Of a stretch of 64,000 bases of DNA, positions 24,108-60,643 are shown piece by piece (the first letter of the stretch is position 1; the number at the start of each line of letters is the position of its first letter). The position numbers and the translations under genes were made by a program. The DNA is from Erodium maritimum (lineage: Eukaryota; Streptophyta; Magnoliopsida; Geraniales; Geraniaceae). Location of the stretch: assembly GCA_963921825.1 (NCBI GenBank), contig OY997596.1, positions 35,579,932 to 35,643,931 of the forward strand, given 5' to 3'. The notes below the pieces were generated by a model, which had not been told where the DNA came from, ran no database searches, and saw only the letters and a program-made list of their open reading frames with translations.

Positions 24108-25149
24108 GAACCCTCAACCTCGACACAGATCAGAGCAACAACAGACACAATGCAGGGAGCAAACACAATAGCAACAAGTTGGCGGCAGACCAAAAACCAC
24201 CACCGACTAAGCAGTATAGGAGACAGTCGGGGGTAAATGGTAATCCGAAGAACAAATAGACACGATACGTACCAGGAGGAAGAGACGCTGCGCAGAGCGA
24301 CGTTGCTCAGGATAAGAAAACCTTGACGGGAGAGCGGGTGGCAAAAACCGGAAATAATTTTGAACGTTTGCATAATTACAAGATTTTTTAAGAGTTAATT
24401 GAAAGATGATTATGCTGATGAATTGATCACATACACAACATATACAGACAAAAAAAAGAGTAAATACTTATAAACGTGAGATTCCAAATGACCGTTTTAT
24501 AGGCACAAACCTTTCTGAACAACTACGTAGATATTAAAATAACAGGTAAATATGATCTAGATACCAAATGAAAACTTGCCCCTTAAATTTAAGAAAAAAT
24601 GATCAAACAAGAAAAACGGTAAAGAAATTATATCATCTACAAGGAAGCATAAACTATTTTGAAAGAGGTAATTTTGGAACTCACCTTCAATTCTCTCTTC
24701 CTATTTTCTTTCGTTCTGTGTTATTTACTTGCTTCAGCAGACGAGTTTGTGGTTGACAGATCGGACAATCGTCAGGGTTCCAAAACATCCATTATACAAG
24801 GGATAGGTTAAGTTCCAAACATCTTTCTCAAGAATCTCCGTAGCACACAAATCAATATACGTTCTAGCATATAATTTAATTCTTCGCTCCAAAAACAAAT
24901 TTCAAGAATACAGAATAGTGCAAATGGGGGTATATATAAATGTCCAACAGAAAGAGAGGCCAAAACATTGTCGGATCGCATAACTTTTATATAAAGGTCC
25001 CACTCGGACTATTGCATCAACCTACAACACCTTGCAAAGCAACTGTAACAGCATTGATAAGATTTACTGCAACAGAATGATAAATGATATCGGGAAAGGA
25101 GATGCACCATGAAGCAGGGAAAGAAGCACTGTCGGCTGCACACATTGAA
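24108..25149 (-). other. SEC6 3' flank and LINE 5' leader
   Basis: From 25149 downward lies the presumed SEC6 3' UTR and intergenic sequence, AT-rich and without exons. The 24092-24373 minus frame directly upstream of the LINE ORF2 is probably leader or ORF1-end sequence of that LINE; no domain is visible. Confidence 0.4.
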
Positions 25150-49973
<24,824 letters not shown>

Positions 49974-50345
49974 TCCGAAAAATTGTACAGAATCTCGAAC
50001 TCCTAAATTCTGCAAATCTGCGGTGAATTTTGATCTGATATCTAGAGTTTGGAAAGGATAAAGAGCTGGAAACGAGAGAGAGACCCTAGGTAGCTCTCGC
50101 TATGCAAGTTGTGGTGGTTTGGAGGAAAAGCAGAACGAGTTGCGAAGAGAGGAAGAGGAGGATCTGGCGGAGGCAAGAGGCTCGTTTTGTGCGAGTTTGT
50201 AGTTGGGCTGCCTTGGGCGACTTGACTTGACTTGACTTTGATGCAGAACGAAAACTCTTTCATTTAGTGTCTTGATAATGGTCTTCCATTTAATTATTCT
50301 TTTAGTTTACTTTTATTTCTTCTTTTTTTAATAACGGTACCGTTA
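49974..50345 (-). promoter_or_regulatory. SEC6 5' UTR and promoter region
   Basis: An in-frame upstream ATG at 50015 would add 14 residues (MQNLGVRDSVQFFG) before the family start. A TTGACTTGACTTGACTTTG tandem at about 50223-50240 contains four overlapping W-box-like TTGAC cores. The AT-rich stretch beyond 50260 runs to the hAT-like element at 50354. The transcription start cannot be read from sequence. Confidence 0.4.
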
Positions 50346-51000
50346 CTTTTAGGTAGGGCTGGACAAATATCCGACCGTCATCGAAAACCGGCCGTCGCCG
50401 GCCGTCTCGATCACCGGAATCACCCGAACCGGTGTCTCCGACGACGGTTACGGTTTAAAAAATACCAACCCGACAACATTTTGGATGGGTACGGTTTTTT
50501 ATCTTCCAAACCGGTAAAAAACCGACCGACGGGCTTTAGGTGTGTATATAAAAATGTTTATGCTTTTTTTACTAATTTGATGGTTATAGTATTACAAGAG
50601 GTTTAAATTAAATGTTGACACTAGTATACATTAACAGTGTAACAGAGGTAAAATGTAGGAGATTAGTTTAATTTTAATCATAAAGTTGATTGTTCAAGTT
50701 AAAATAAATTAAATGTTGACACTAGTATTAGTGAATTTATTTGATTGTAATGAACTTGAATTTAAATCCTTCTACTCGAATAAACATACATTTTAATCTT
50801 TTATTATTGTTTGTAGAATGTATTTAACTTAAAGGTTATTTTTCGAAAATGAAGGTTTTTGTTTTCAGAGACTATTAAAGACTTTTAAAAAATGTTTTTC
50901 TTGATGTAATAGCTTAATAGAAAATTATTGGTAATAATTGATTGTGTTTTTGTTGTAAATTGATTTTATTGTTCTAGTTGTTTTAGAAATTGATGTTTTT

Positions 51001-53387
51001 AACTAAACGATAGAAAAAAAAATAGACAAAAGCTATCTTCTACCTCTTCGTGAGGTCCTCTCTACCCTAGCTAGGGTTCGCCGCCGCCGCCACCGTTGTT
51101 TCTCGCCTCCCTCTTCGCCATCTTCATCGTTGTCATCCAGCCGCCCTCGAGCCCCGACCTCGCTCTTGTTCTCCTGCTGCCCCACGCTGCATCTGCCCGT
51201 CTCTGTCACCCTCATCGACCCCCCTGCAGTCGGCCGTCGCCATTTCTGCCCACACACCACCGGATCTACCTATCCCCTGTCGTGCCCAGTCAGAAATGAC
51301 GTCCAATGGCCAGTTCCAATAAGGTGCTGACGACTCTCAACAGCACGTTGTCCCCGACCAGCGAGGGTTCCCCTACAGCGACTTTAGCATGCCGTTGTCC
51401 GAGACACCTCCAACTCTTCCCCTGCCGGATCCCCGGCGGCCGACAGGCCTCCTGGCTCTGAAGGATAAACCGGGTGCGAACCAGACAGAGCCCGTGGATC
51501 CTGAGACATCGGCGACGGCCTCGGCTCAAGACGGACGCCACCTGATAGCGAGGGAGACCCATCGGGATCTGCCGCCCCACCCTCGGCCTCACTCCTCAAT
51601 GGTGGTGCCTAGATACCGCCCTCCGTCAAATCGAACATCGGACTCGAGTCCTAGGTCCTCAAGTGGACGGGGATCGACGGGTTGCCCATCTGAGATCCAA
51701 TCGACCCGTATATCCCCGGTCCCGGATTGGGAGGACGAGGATGACGAAGTGGTGGTCTCGGAGGAAGGGGTCCCACTTTTCAACAAGGGCACGTACCAGT
51801 TCTCCCTTGCAGCCAAGGTTGCAGGGGACCGGATCTACAATCAGAACGTCGTCTGTGCGCTGATGCTGCAGAAGTGGAAGGTGACTGGGATCCAGTTGGA
51901 GTTCATGTCCCCAGAGGTCACAGGCTATCATTTCCCGTCCGCAGAGACGATGGAAAATATCCGTCATAGGGCTCCCTGGAGCTTCAAGGGTTTTCCTCTC
52001 CTGTTGGAGCCGCTCAGACAATTTGTCTAGGCCAATGAGATTAACTTCAATCATGTGGAGATCGGTGTCCGGGCGCTCAATATCCCGGGGGGAGCCAGGA
52101 ACGACTATATTTGCGGCCTCATTGCAGACAGTATTGGCACCCAGGTCCCTTCGCCCCCGATCTTGTTGGCTCGACGGGAGGATATGTTCTTATGGCTACG
52201 GGTCCGGATGGAGCTGCACCGACCTCTACGGCGAAGGCTCCGTCTCAGATTCCCAGGTACCACAACATCCGATGTGATTGACTTGGAATATGAGAGGGTA
52301 GTGGATTTTTGTCGCAGGTGTGGAATGTTAACCCACAGAATCTCGGGTTGCACAACTCAGTTGCTGGGAATTGGTCGGGAAGAGATTCGGTATGACCCGT
52401 CTATCCTGGCCCCGAGGCAGATGAATGTGGATCGACTGCTGAGGACGGTCTGGAATACACCCCCCAATGACACACCCGACTATTACGTATCTCCTGAGTG
52501 ACCTGTCCCTAAACCGGATGATTCGCTCTAGGGAAATCACTATGGGTGAGGATCTACCCGGCACAGACATTCCGAAGTCTGACAATCTGGCTAAGGCTAC
52601 CCTAGGAGGGGAAACCAATGTAATGCAGGAGGGAGGGCGTCGAGTCTCTGGACCGCCACCAGGCTTCACGAAGTCTGACAATCTGGCTAACGACCACCCT
52701 ACTGCTGATACTGTGGACCGAGCTAAACCCGGAGCTATCGCAGTGACCGGGGAAGGGAAGGAGAAAGATCTCTTGGGGCAACAGAAAGATCCCTATGTTG
52801 GACTAGGGAAAGGAGGGCCCATCCGAAGAAAGGGTAATATGACCACCTTGAAGACCAGAAGCGGGTCGTTGTATGCGCGTCCGCCAGAGTCGAAGAAGCT
52901 GCTGGATGATCCGACCCCCAACATCACATAATGTGGCCGGTCTACCAGAAGGAGGAGATGGAAGAGCAGACGGAGGCACAACAGCCTCCGATGGAGGAAT
53001 GAACATACCCGACAAGGGTGGGTGGAGTCGTCCTCAGACTATACCTACAAACCCGAGACAGCCAGTGCTGGGAGGTCCCGGGCAGCCTGCACATTCAGCA
53101 AAGTTTATTTATATGTTCTCTTATTATCTGTCTTATCTTTGGGACATTTTATTTCCTGTTGGTTTTAGGATTTTTTATTTTATGTCTCGTTATGTTGGGA
53201 CGATGGTAAGGAGTTATCTTGAGTTTGTGCCCACGATTTCAAGTGGGCTATTATTATGGGTCCATGAGCGACGGGCTTGCTACTATCGGCCCGGACATAC
53301 ATTTGGAACCCGAGGCAGTCACGCCTCATCCTGTTTGATTATCTATTGGTATTAATGAAAGTCTCCGGTTGCCCGTTTAAAAAAAAA
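51001..53387 (+). mobile_element. ORF1-only LINE nested in a hAT-like element
   Basis: The flanks AGAAATTGATGTTTTT (50985-51000) and AGAAATTGAAGTTTTT (53388-53403) are a 16-bp TSD with one change. The element has a GC-rich 5' leader, one ORF1 with DUF4283-like and CCHC zinc-knuckle regions, and a 3' tail of about 300 bp ending CCCGTTTAAAAAAAAAA. No endonuclease or reverse transcriptase is present. It is the most complete of several such copies in the window. Confidence 0.85.
51389..52931 (+). pseudogene. LINE ORF1: DUF4283-like and CCHC zinc knuckle
   Basis: A Pro/Ser-rich N-terminus (51389-51750) precedes a DUF4283-like block (residues about 135-213; RHRAPWSFKGFPLLLEPL). An in-frame TAG at 52028 interrupts it. 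The frame continues with YICGLIADSIGTQV, LRVRMELHRPLRRRLRLRF and the zinc knuckle CRRCGMLTHRISGC near 52310. After a shift, a basic/Gly-rich tail (52467-52931) follows. In plant L1 elements this protein binds element RNA. Confidence 0.78.
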
Positions 53388-53618
53388 AGAAATTGAAGTT
53401 TTTTTCCTATTTTGGGCTTTAATTAAAGGCCCAAAAGAAAGCCCAATGGGCCAGTTAAAAACAGTAATCGTCCGGCTCCGTGACGGTCGTTTTTAGGTTT
53501 CCCGTTGTAACCCGGTGCGGGGACAGTTATGGATTTCAAGTAACTGGTCCTCCCGATTTGGGTTACGAAAAATGAAAATATTGTCGGGTCCTGGCCGATG
53601 TCCACCCCTACTTTTATG

Positions 53619-53774
53619 TTTTTTAAGTAATCATATTGAATTGTTAAATTATCTTGTTTTATTTAATCTTTTTTAAACAGTGAACAGATATATTAATAAA
53701 AAAAATTCCCAAGAAATTAGCTTTAAGTTGGTCATCTTTTTGGAGCCTTATGGAGAATATGACACATTAGAAAT
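53619..53774. other. Short AT-rich spacer between two elements
   Basis: Only sequence between the hAT-like element and the next LINE's flanking repeat; nothing recognised. Confidence 0.4.
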
Positions 53775-53783
53775 TCATGATTT

Positions 53784-54930
53784 TTAATACATCTAAATTA
53801 AACTTCAATAAAATAATGACACTCATGTTGTTCGGTTTAAGCGTTCTCCTTGGGAGCCGGCCCAAAAAGCTTCGAGCTCTCTCAACTATGGCTTCCATAG
53901 ATCAACCTTTTAGGGTTTCGCATCGTACCCCTCAGGGGGTTGACCTCTCGCCGTCGTCAGTCACCCTTCCACTCGACGTGTGCCACCGTGGGCCTACTTC
54001 AGGTTTTCCAACTTTCCTGTCTGCCTTCTAACTTCCCCTCGCGTCGCGCCCCACCTAGGTTTCTTACATTGTCGCCCTTCCATTCACGACCGCCGATGAT
54101 CTGTCGGCCATCCATGGCGTCCGGTCATCGTCTTCAACGCTTCTTGTCTGGGCTCCCGACACCTGCTGCCCTGTCTTTGGAGAATCTCCTCCTGGAAAAG
54201 GTCGGAAACCCCCCCCCCCAATGAACGCCGATCACCGCCTCCATCGCATCACGAAGATATTCCCGCCAACCAACGTCCCGAGCACGATCTGTAACCCCGT
54301 CGTGGACTCCAACTAGGCTAACAACGGGATCATGGTCGTGATCTCGGCAGCCTCCGGTTCTCCGGTGGCTGTATTTTTTTGCTAACCGTCGCAGGCACGA
54401 AGTTTCTGTCGGAACCGCCTCGTCGTCGCCCACAAGCTCTGCCGGACGAACATGGGATTTCGATGGAAATTACCCAGCAGTTACGAGTCGAGGAGGACAT
54501 CCAGAATCCACAGACGGAGGCGGTTCAGCCTCCTTCGGAATAATGAGAAGACCCGGCGGGGGTGGGAGGGTCCGTCTACGGACTATACCCACAGACCTGG
54601 GACTCCGGGTGCTGGTGAGTCTCGGAAAAGCCGCAATCAGAGCATTATTTCCAGTTTTCTTTAATGTTGCTTATTACTTGTCTTTAGTTCAATTAGGTCT
54701 TTGGTTGTGTTGGTTTAGGTATGTCTTTTCCTGTATTTTTGAAATGTCGGTAAGGGGAACTCTTGAGTTCCAGATCTGCGGGCAAAAACAGACTTTTTTA
54801 CGGATCCATGAGCGCTTGGTGGACTACGGTCAACTGGGACAAATATCTGGAATCCTGGGCAGTTATGTCCTAACCTGTAAGGGTTACCTTTTACAGTAAT
54901 ACAATACCACATATACTCGTTTAAAAAAAA
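53784..54930 (+). mobile_element. Second ORF1-only LINE copy, shortened
   Basis: GC-rich leader and ORF1 C-terminal sequence (54452-54664 ends SRKSRNQSIISSFL) run straight into a 3' tail of about 270 bp ending CTCGTTTAAAAAAAA. TCATGATTT at 53775-53783 and 54931-54939 is a plausible short TSD. The 3' 400 bp are homologous to 7065-7449. The DUF4283 and zinc-knuckle parts are missing, so this copy is internally deleted or 5'-truncated. Confidence 0.65.
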
Positions 54931-54949
54931 TCATGATTTAAAAAATTAT

Positions 54950-56353
54950 GGTCGATGAACCAAAGAATCTCTGATTCCCCTATCTCGAAATTGAGACCTA
55001 AACTTAGTCTTAACCCTAGCCAACTATGGTGCTTTCTGACTCCGTCGATGTCGTGTCGTCTGTCGTGGCTCCACCTGGCGTTGTTGGTGCTGCTACGCCG
55101 ACTCGACCTTGTCAAATCCCTTGTAGACTGTGTCTGGTGCGGTGGATAAGACCCGTCAAAGGAGACGCCACAAACCACTCGGTTTAAGCTTTTCACCCCT
55201 GCTTCCCTCTCCTCTTACTTCGGCGATGCTTCCGGCCCTCTCAACTGCGTTGGTGCCCTTTTCCATGGGGGTAGTCTCCCCTCAGTCGGCGTCAAAACCA
55301 AGGAGAGGACGTCCAACACGGAGGACCACGGTTGCTTCGCCTCTAATTAACCCACAACCGCTTCCTCCTACGCCACGTGTGGTCCTTGCTTCGTCTCCAC
55401 GCAACCCTATCATGCTGTGTTCTGAGTCTTAAGCTCTACATCCAACCGGCCTTGGCGGCGCAGCTTCTAGGGTTGTAGCTCATGTTCTAAACCTCTCCTC
55501 ACCCCCGTCTTCTCTCGACGCCATCGTCCTTCTGGCTGATGTCCGCTTTCAAAGGGGTCCGACGAAAGGCAAAGCGCTGATGGCAGACCATCCTCGGACG
55601 GTGGTGGAAGCCCTAGGGTTGGGTAGGTTCCTCCATAATAGGGATCAGATCCCCCTTTTCCCTGCTGCCCTTACGATCTCGGGAGGGATGTGTCGGGGTC
55701 GGGCACCGACCCGAGGATTGTCAGAGCCTGCGCTGACCTATACCGATGGGGATTCGGACCTCTATGCCTCTCTGGCGGCTTTTCAATATGGGCTATTGTC
55801 ATGCTCCATTGAGGATGATGAGGAGGCTGAGGTTGTCATGGCATTGCCAAGATACAGTGGGGGATGGTGGGGAAGCTATGGTCGTCGACACCCCCCCCCC
55901 CCGTAAGGAGACAATGTTGTGGATCATCATTACCGCGTGTGGGAGAGCTGCGGGGGGTCTGGTTGTCAAAGAGTTGGGTCCGACCTTCTTTTGCTTCTAC
56001 TTTCGTTCATCGGAAGAACATGCATGGGTTCGCAGCAACGAACCATGGTGTTTCGATGGGCAAGCCCTCCTCTTTAGGGATCTGGATTCTTGCGCCCGAG
56101 ACTTGCCGGTATTGGATCGTATGCAGTTGTGGGCGCATGTTCGGGGACTGCCACCTCTGGTCCGGATGAAGGAGACGGGAATGTTCAATAGGGACGCATT
56201 GGGGACCAGTGTGGAGGTCCCGAGTGACCAGTGGGGGATGGGCTGGGGAGGCACGGTTAGGGTCCGCTTCTGGCACCTCATTGAGTGGCCCCTGTGGCGA
56301 GGACTGGTCTTGCGGTTCAAGGAGTTCTCGGACCCGATAAAGATCGAGATAAC
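54950..56353 (+). pseudogene. LINE ORF1, part before the solo LTR (DUF4283-like)
   Basis: A leader and Pro/Ser-rich N-terminus (about 55130-55560) are followed by a frame change near 55750. The DUF4283-like domain comes next: FYFRSSEEHAWVRSNEPWCF, LWAHVRGLPPLVRMKETG, GWGGTVRVRF, PLWRGLVLRF. The frame ends at the TSD ATAAC where the LTR inserted, and resumes at 58046. Confidence 0.75.
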
Positions 56354-58040
56354 GGTTAGTCTTAGTCCCCGTAGTTCAATCCTAAATGTACAAATGTATA
56401 TATCATCGTTAGCATTAAATTTAAAGCGGCTTTATATTACTTATGTGTTAGAGTAATATATCGATGTGTGCTCTGATTTATGCCCATAATTCGAATAGAA
56501 CCATAGATTGAGATAGATCACACTTGATGGGTCCCTAGTCAACAAAGCTTCACTAGAAGCGACTAGTATGAAAGATGACTCTTTATGGCTTATGTTCTGT
56601 TAGTCATTGGAATGAGATTCCGGAGTCTAATCATAGATATCATGTGAGACATGACATTGGACGACCCGCCCTGAATATGTGCCATAAATTAAGTCATGAA
56701 CATATTCAGTGTCGTAGCTTGTCATGTATCCTTAGACCAAGGAGTCTTTTTGATCGCTATGTAGTCAACAACTGAGTTTGACATGAGTCTAACGTTGTCC
56801 GTAACAATGCTTCCATAACGGCCAGGATTGGCTTGGTGACGGGCTACATGAGTGACACGAAAGGCGACTAAGGGATTTATCCCTCATACTGAGCTATCGG
56901 AGAGATATCGGTTCTCGGTCGCTTGATCGAGAGTGACTGAAAGAATAGCATGACCAAGCACATGATATTATGTATCATATATTCAATCATCTCACATATC
57001 AAGGAACAATGATTGAGAATAATAAGGATGACGGCTTTATGCCTTATCTCAATCAGGATATCGGAGATAAAAGGATAATGACAGGGACGACGGAAAGGTT
57101 AGAATCGACAGGGTCGATTCGTTATGCAGTGTCAGGCAACACTAAAGTCTCGTTAGTTGTCACTTATATAGGATCAAGTAAAATGGGATTTTACGTTGAC
57201 CTACTGACATGCATAAACCTAAGGGTCACACCGGAGGGTGAAACTCATTGACACATATATGGAGAATGGCCAAAAGGGAGTTGTCTCGGGACATGACCAA
57301 AACTGGGTTTTGGGTCATGTGCCCGTAAGTGAATAGGAATTTACGGATCGAGACTAGGCTTGGAGTCTTGGGATTGACCGCGTTGGATAATGTTGGACAT
57401 TTCCGGTATGGAAGTCTTGGAGGCGATGAGCGAATCACAGGACCTTGTTGGAAATGGCCACGGGCCATGTTCTAAGAGGCCCATGAAATGCCCATGCAAC
57501 CAAGGCCCATGCAACTAACCATTCAAGTCTTGATTAATTAGTACTAAGTAAGCATGACAAAGATTAAGGTGTTGGTGATTCACCACCTAACCCCATCTTA
57601 TCTAGTCATACTTTGTCTTATTTACACCTTACTAGTCACCATGCTTTTCTCATGCCTTTAGTTGGACAAGTATGGGGTTTGTTATGTTTAAGTCATCTTT
57701 TTCTAACATAACTAAAAAAGACAAGAATAGGAAACACAACTTCTCCCTCCTCTCCCTTGCAATTTTTGCCAAGGCAAGCTCCCACCTCAATTTTTGTGTT
57801 CTTGAGTCCTCAAAGAGTAGAACTACGTGGCTTTTATTCCCATGTGGATACGTAGGCGTCTTGGAGACTCAAGCCAATCATTCGTTACCCGGTGTTCTTG
57901 TTTTGGTAAGAAATGGTGCTGAATTTTTCTCTTGAGAATCCATTATTTGCTAGTTGTTTCACGGTTTTAATCGTTTCTTGGTTTTCAATTATTTTCCGCT
58001 GCGAGTTGGTTCATCTCCAACCCTACCTCGAGACCCAAGA
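56354..58040 (+). mobile_element. Solo LTR, 1,687 bp, TSD ATAAC
   Basis: It is homologous along its whole length to the copia LTR at 19593-21280, but no internal copia sequence flanks it. ATAAC lies on both sides (56349-56353 and 58041-58045). The terminal TG and CA have mutated to GG and GA. It was formed by recombination between the two LTRs of a full element that had inserted into a LINE ORF1. Short open frames inside (56575-56775 and others) are not genes. Confidence 0.92.
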
Positions 58041-58350
58041 ATAACCTACACCAAACTCTCAAGCTTCTATTACAACTGTGGGAGGCTCGGCCACATCGTC
58101 ATGGACTGTGAGTGGGAAGTCTGAGGCACCCCAAGGTATGATTCGTCCCTCTTGGAGTATCAGAAGGGTAAGTAGGTGAAGCCGTATGCCACATATTGGA
58201 GCGTGTCTTCTCGGTCGTTCGCCCTGCCAGGCTCTGGGGAATTTTCCTCGAGCATTGTACCTAAAGGCTCCCTACCCGTGAGTGGGAGTCCCCGGGTTCC
58301 CTCGAGCAATGTACCTAACTATATTGTGGGTCGGGTTAGCACCCGGTTAA
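58041..58350 (+). pseudogene. LINE ORF1, part after the solo LTR (zinc knuckle)
   Basis: The frame continues the DUF4283-like region with FYYNCGRLGHIVMDCEWEV, a CCHC knuckle whose first cysteine is replaced by tyrosine. Ser/Pro-rich linker sequence with stops follows to about 58350. The ORF1 end and the 3' tail seen in the sister copies are absent. Confidence 0.7.
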
Positions 58351-59025
58351 AGTCATTACATCTACCATCTTTAACATAAGCCATAATGCTAGAATTCATA
58401 CCTAATAATATTAGGGTTTAAAAGCAATTTGAACTAATCTGATGTGGATGAGTTTATACTCTATAAAATTTTGTAGATCCGTTTCACTTAGGAGTTTTAT
58501 TGTTTAAGATTGTTTAGACATTCTAACTGTTTGTTCCATTGTCTTAATTGTCATGCGAAATCTGAAGTTTAACATGCCAATAGTATAAATTTTGCTTTTA
58601 TCTTCTTTAGGGATGGACCACTTATTTAGTTGGTCCATTTTATGTGAAATTCTTCCAACTCTATATTTTTTACCAATTCGTCATGATGATCATTATCATC
58701 AGTATTTGCTTCGAACAAAGACATGCTATATTTAGCAGCAAAAGTGTTGAGATTGGTAGGTTACTTATTGGTATTCATTAGAGAAACATAATCTTCATTA
58801 AAAACCCAGCAAGTCATCTCTGCAAACGACGAATCGTTTAAATATCTACCCAAAGGTATATAAAGGAAATCCCTGAATCAAAGATGCTAAAAATGTCTTA
58901 GCCAAACAATCCTCTCAAAATTGTCCAAAACATGTCTGCAACCTAGCGGCTAAACAGAGAATACAAGGACGACACCAAGACAATTTTATTTCCATACAAG
59001 GTTTTTCAATTTGAATTTTTTTGCC
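58351..59025. other. Unannotated spacer
   Basis: About 670 bp of AT-rich sequence. No coding remnant, repeat boundary or RNA gene was recognised. Confidence 0.4.
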
Positions 59026-59034
59026 TAAGTAATA

Positions 59035-60512
59035 GGGATATTTACACATAACATATCCTACTATTATCGTTTGTTCACATCATCCCTTAACTATTTTTTT
59101 AACATTTAACCCCCTTAACTTTTGTTTTTTTTTTACTTCACTCTTTTTCCATCCAAAATTAGACGGAAGTTAGCATGTGCAAAGCACATGCTGTTAGTTT
59201 TTTCAAAAATTCCTAAACTGCCTTTGTCTTATAAACCTAACTATTTACAACCCTAAATTACATCAGCCACAACCATCATCTATTTACAAACACATCCATA
59301 CTTCTCCTTTCCCCACGCCACCCACCCCTTCCCTCTAGCCCCACCTTGCCTCGCTGGATTTTCACCGGAGATCCACCCCCAAATCAGCAATTCTCCGGCC
59401 TCCACCTCGTCATGCCCCATCTCTGGTCACTAAGTCGTCCCTGCAACCCTACACCAAACTCTCAATTTTTCGTTGTTCATGTTCACAGATTCGAGCTCTG
59501 TGGTTCACCTTGTCGGATCTAGAGGTGGTGAGTGGAGGCCTTGCTCCAGATATGTCTTCGTCGGAATCGCCGCCATGCTCACACAATTTTGGATCTGATT
59601 TTGTGTTTTTTTTTTCATTTTTCTTCTTAGATTTCTCTAAATCGTAGCTGTGTTCTTCAATAATTATTGTAAAATTTTGGTATAATGTTCTGGTAACTAT
59701 TGTACAAATTTGATTCAGTGTTCTGGTAATTAGTGTGGAAATTTGATTCATTTTCTGGTATGGAAGTTTCTAGTATAGAAGAGAAAGAGATGGGTATGGT
59801 GGATTGATACTTGTGGTTGTGGTTATTAGTGGTTGTTGGGTGGGTAATTGGTGAAGAAATTAATAAATGAAAAAGGGGATTAATGAAAAATAGGATAAAA
59901 GACAGTGAATCAAAAAATTAATAATTATTAAAGAAAAATGATTTATGAAAATGAATTTAATTAAAATTAAAAAATCAACTATTTTTAAAAAAAAATGATA
60001 ACCGAAAAATGAAGATTTGACAGAGGTCTCGAACAACCAAATGTAAAGATATTAATTAAAATAAATAAAATATAAAGAAATTAATTAAAATAAAGAAAAT
60101 AATATTTAATAGTTATTATAAAGCAGAATAAAAAGTAATACGAATTAGAATTTATTTTTTAACATGAATGAATAAATATTAAAAAATAATTAACAAAATT
60201 AATTCAGATTTAGGAAAAATTAATAATTTTTAAATTAATTAAAATAGATTTTTTTTTGATGAAAATTAATTAAAATTTAAAACATAATTATTTAATTAAT
60301 TGATGATAAAAATAATTTTAATAGGTTTTGGGCTATGGATTCGAAAATTTGATTATAGTGAGGGGTAGTTTTGTGTTTCTACATGTTTTGGATGGAAAAG
60401 GTAACAACGTTGGACTGAAGAAAAAAAATTAATGGGGTTAAATGTTAAAAAAATAGTCAAGGGGTGATGTGAACAAACGATAATAGTATGGTAGGTTATG
60501 TGTAAATTTCCC
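59035..60512. mobile_element. MULE-like element, 1,478 bp, possible captured sequence
   Basis: Long terminal inverted repeats (about 85 bp) start GGGATATTTACACATAAC (left) and GGGAAATTTACACATAAC (right, complement) and share CTATTATCGTTTGTTCACATCA. TSD TAAGTAATA (59026-59034) / TAATTAATA (60513-60521), one change. The palindrome CATGTGCAAAGCACATG lies at 59174-59190. Positions 59280-59600 are GC-rich, unlike the AT-rich remainder, and could be a captured gene piece as in Pack-MULEs. No transposase. Confidence 0.85.
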
Positions 60513-60587
60513 TAATTAATATAACAAAGTTTCTTACCACCCCAAACAGAAAATTAGCTACCCATAGAGAGATAAAGGATTACCTTA

Positions 60588-60623
60588 GGATCTGATACCA
60601 CTCTGTTACTGGATCTTGATAAT
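60588..60623 (-). other. LTR/primer-binding-site junction of a minus-strand LTR element
   Basis: On the minus strand an LTR end (...CAGTAACA) is followed by GAG and TGGTATCAGATCC, the initiator-Met tRNA binding site pattern. The LTR would extend rightward from 60604, but is interrupted at once by the (TA)n-seated elements. The rest of the retroelement was not identified. Confidence 0.45.
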
Positions 60624-60643
60624 AATATATATATATATATATA

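Larger units (their letters stand above)
50354..53610. mobile_element. hAT-like element carrying a nested LINE
   Basis: Termini TAGGGCTGGACAAATATCC (left) and TAGGGGTGGACATCGGCC (right, complement). Flanks CTTTTAGG (50346-50353) and CTTTTATG (53611-53618) form an 8-bp duplication with one change. Sub-terminal CCG- and ACCGG-rich stretches match the 8665-9221 element. Without the nested LINE the element is about 850 bp and has no transposase. Confidence 0.8.

Noticed and set aside
24092-24373. 93-codon minus-strand frame upstream of the LINE ORF2
   Set aside because: No motif and hydrophobic low-information sequence. Probably LINE leader rather than a gene.
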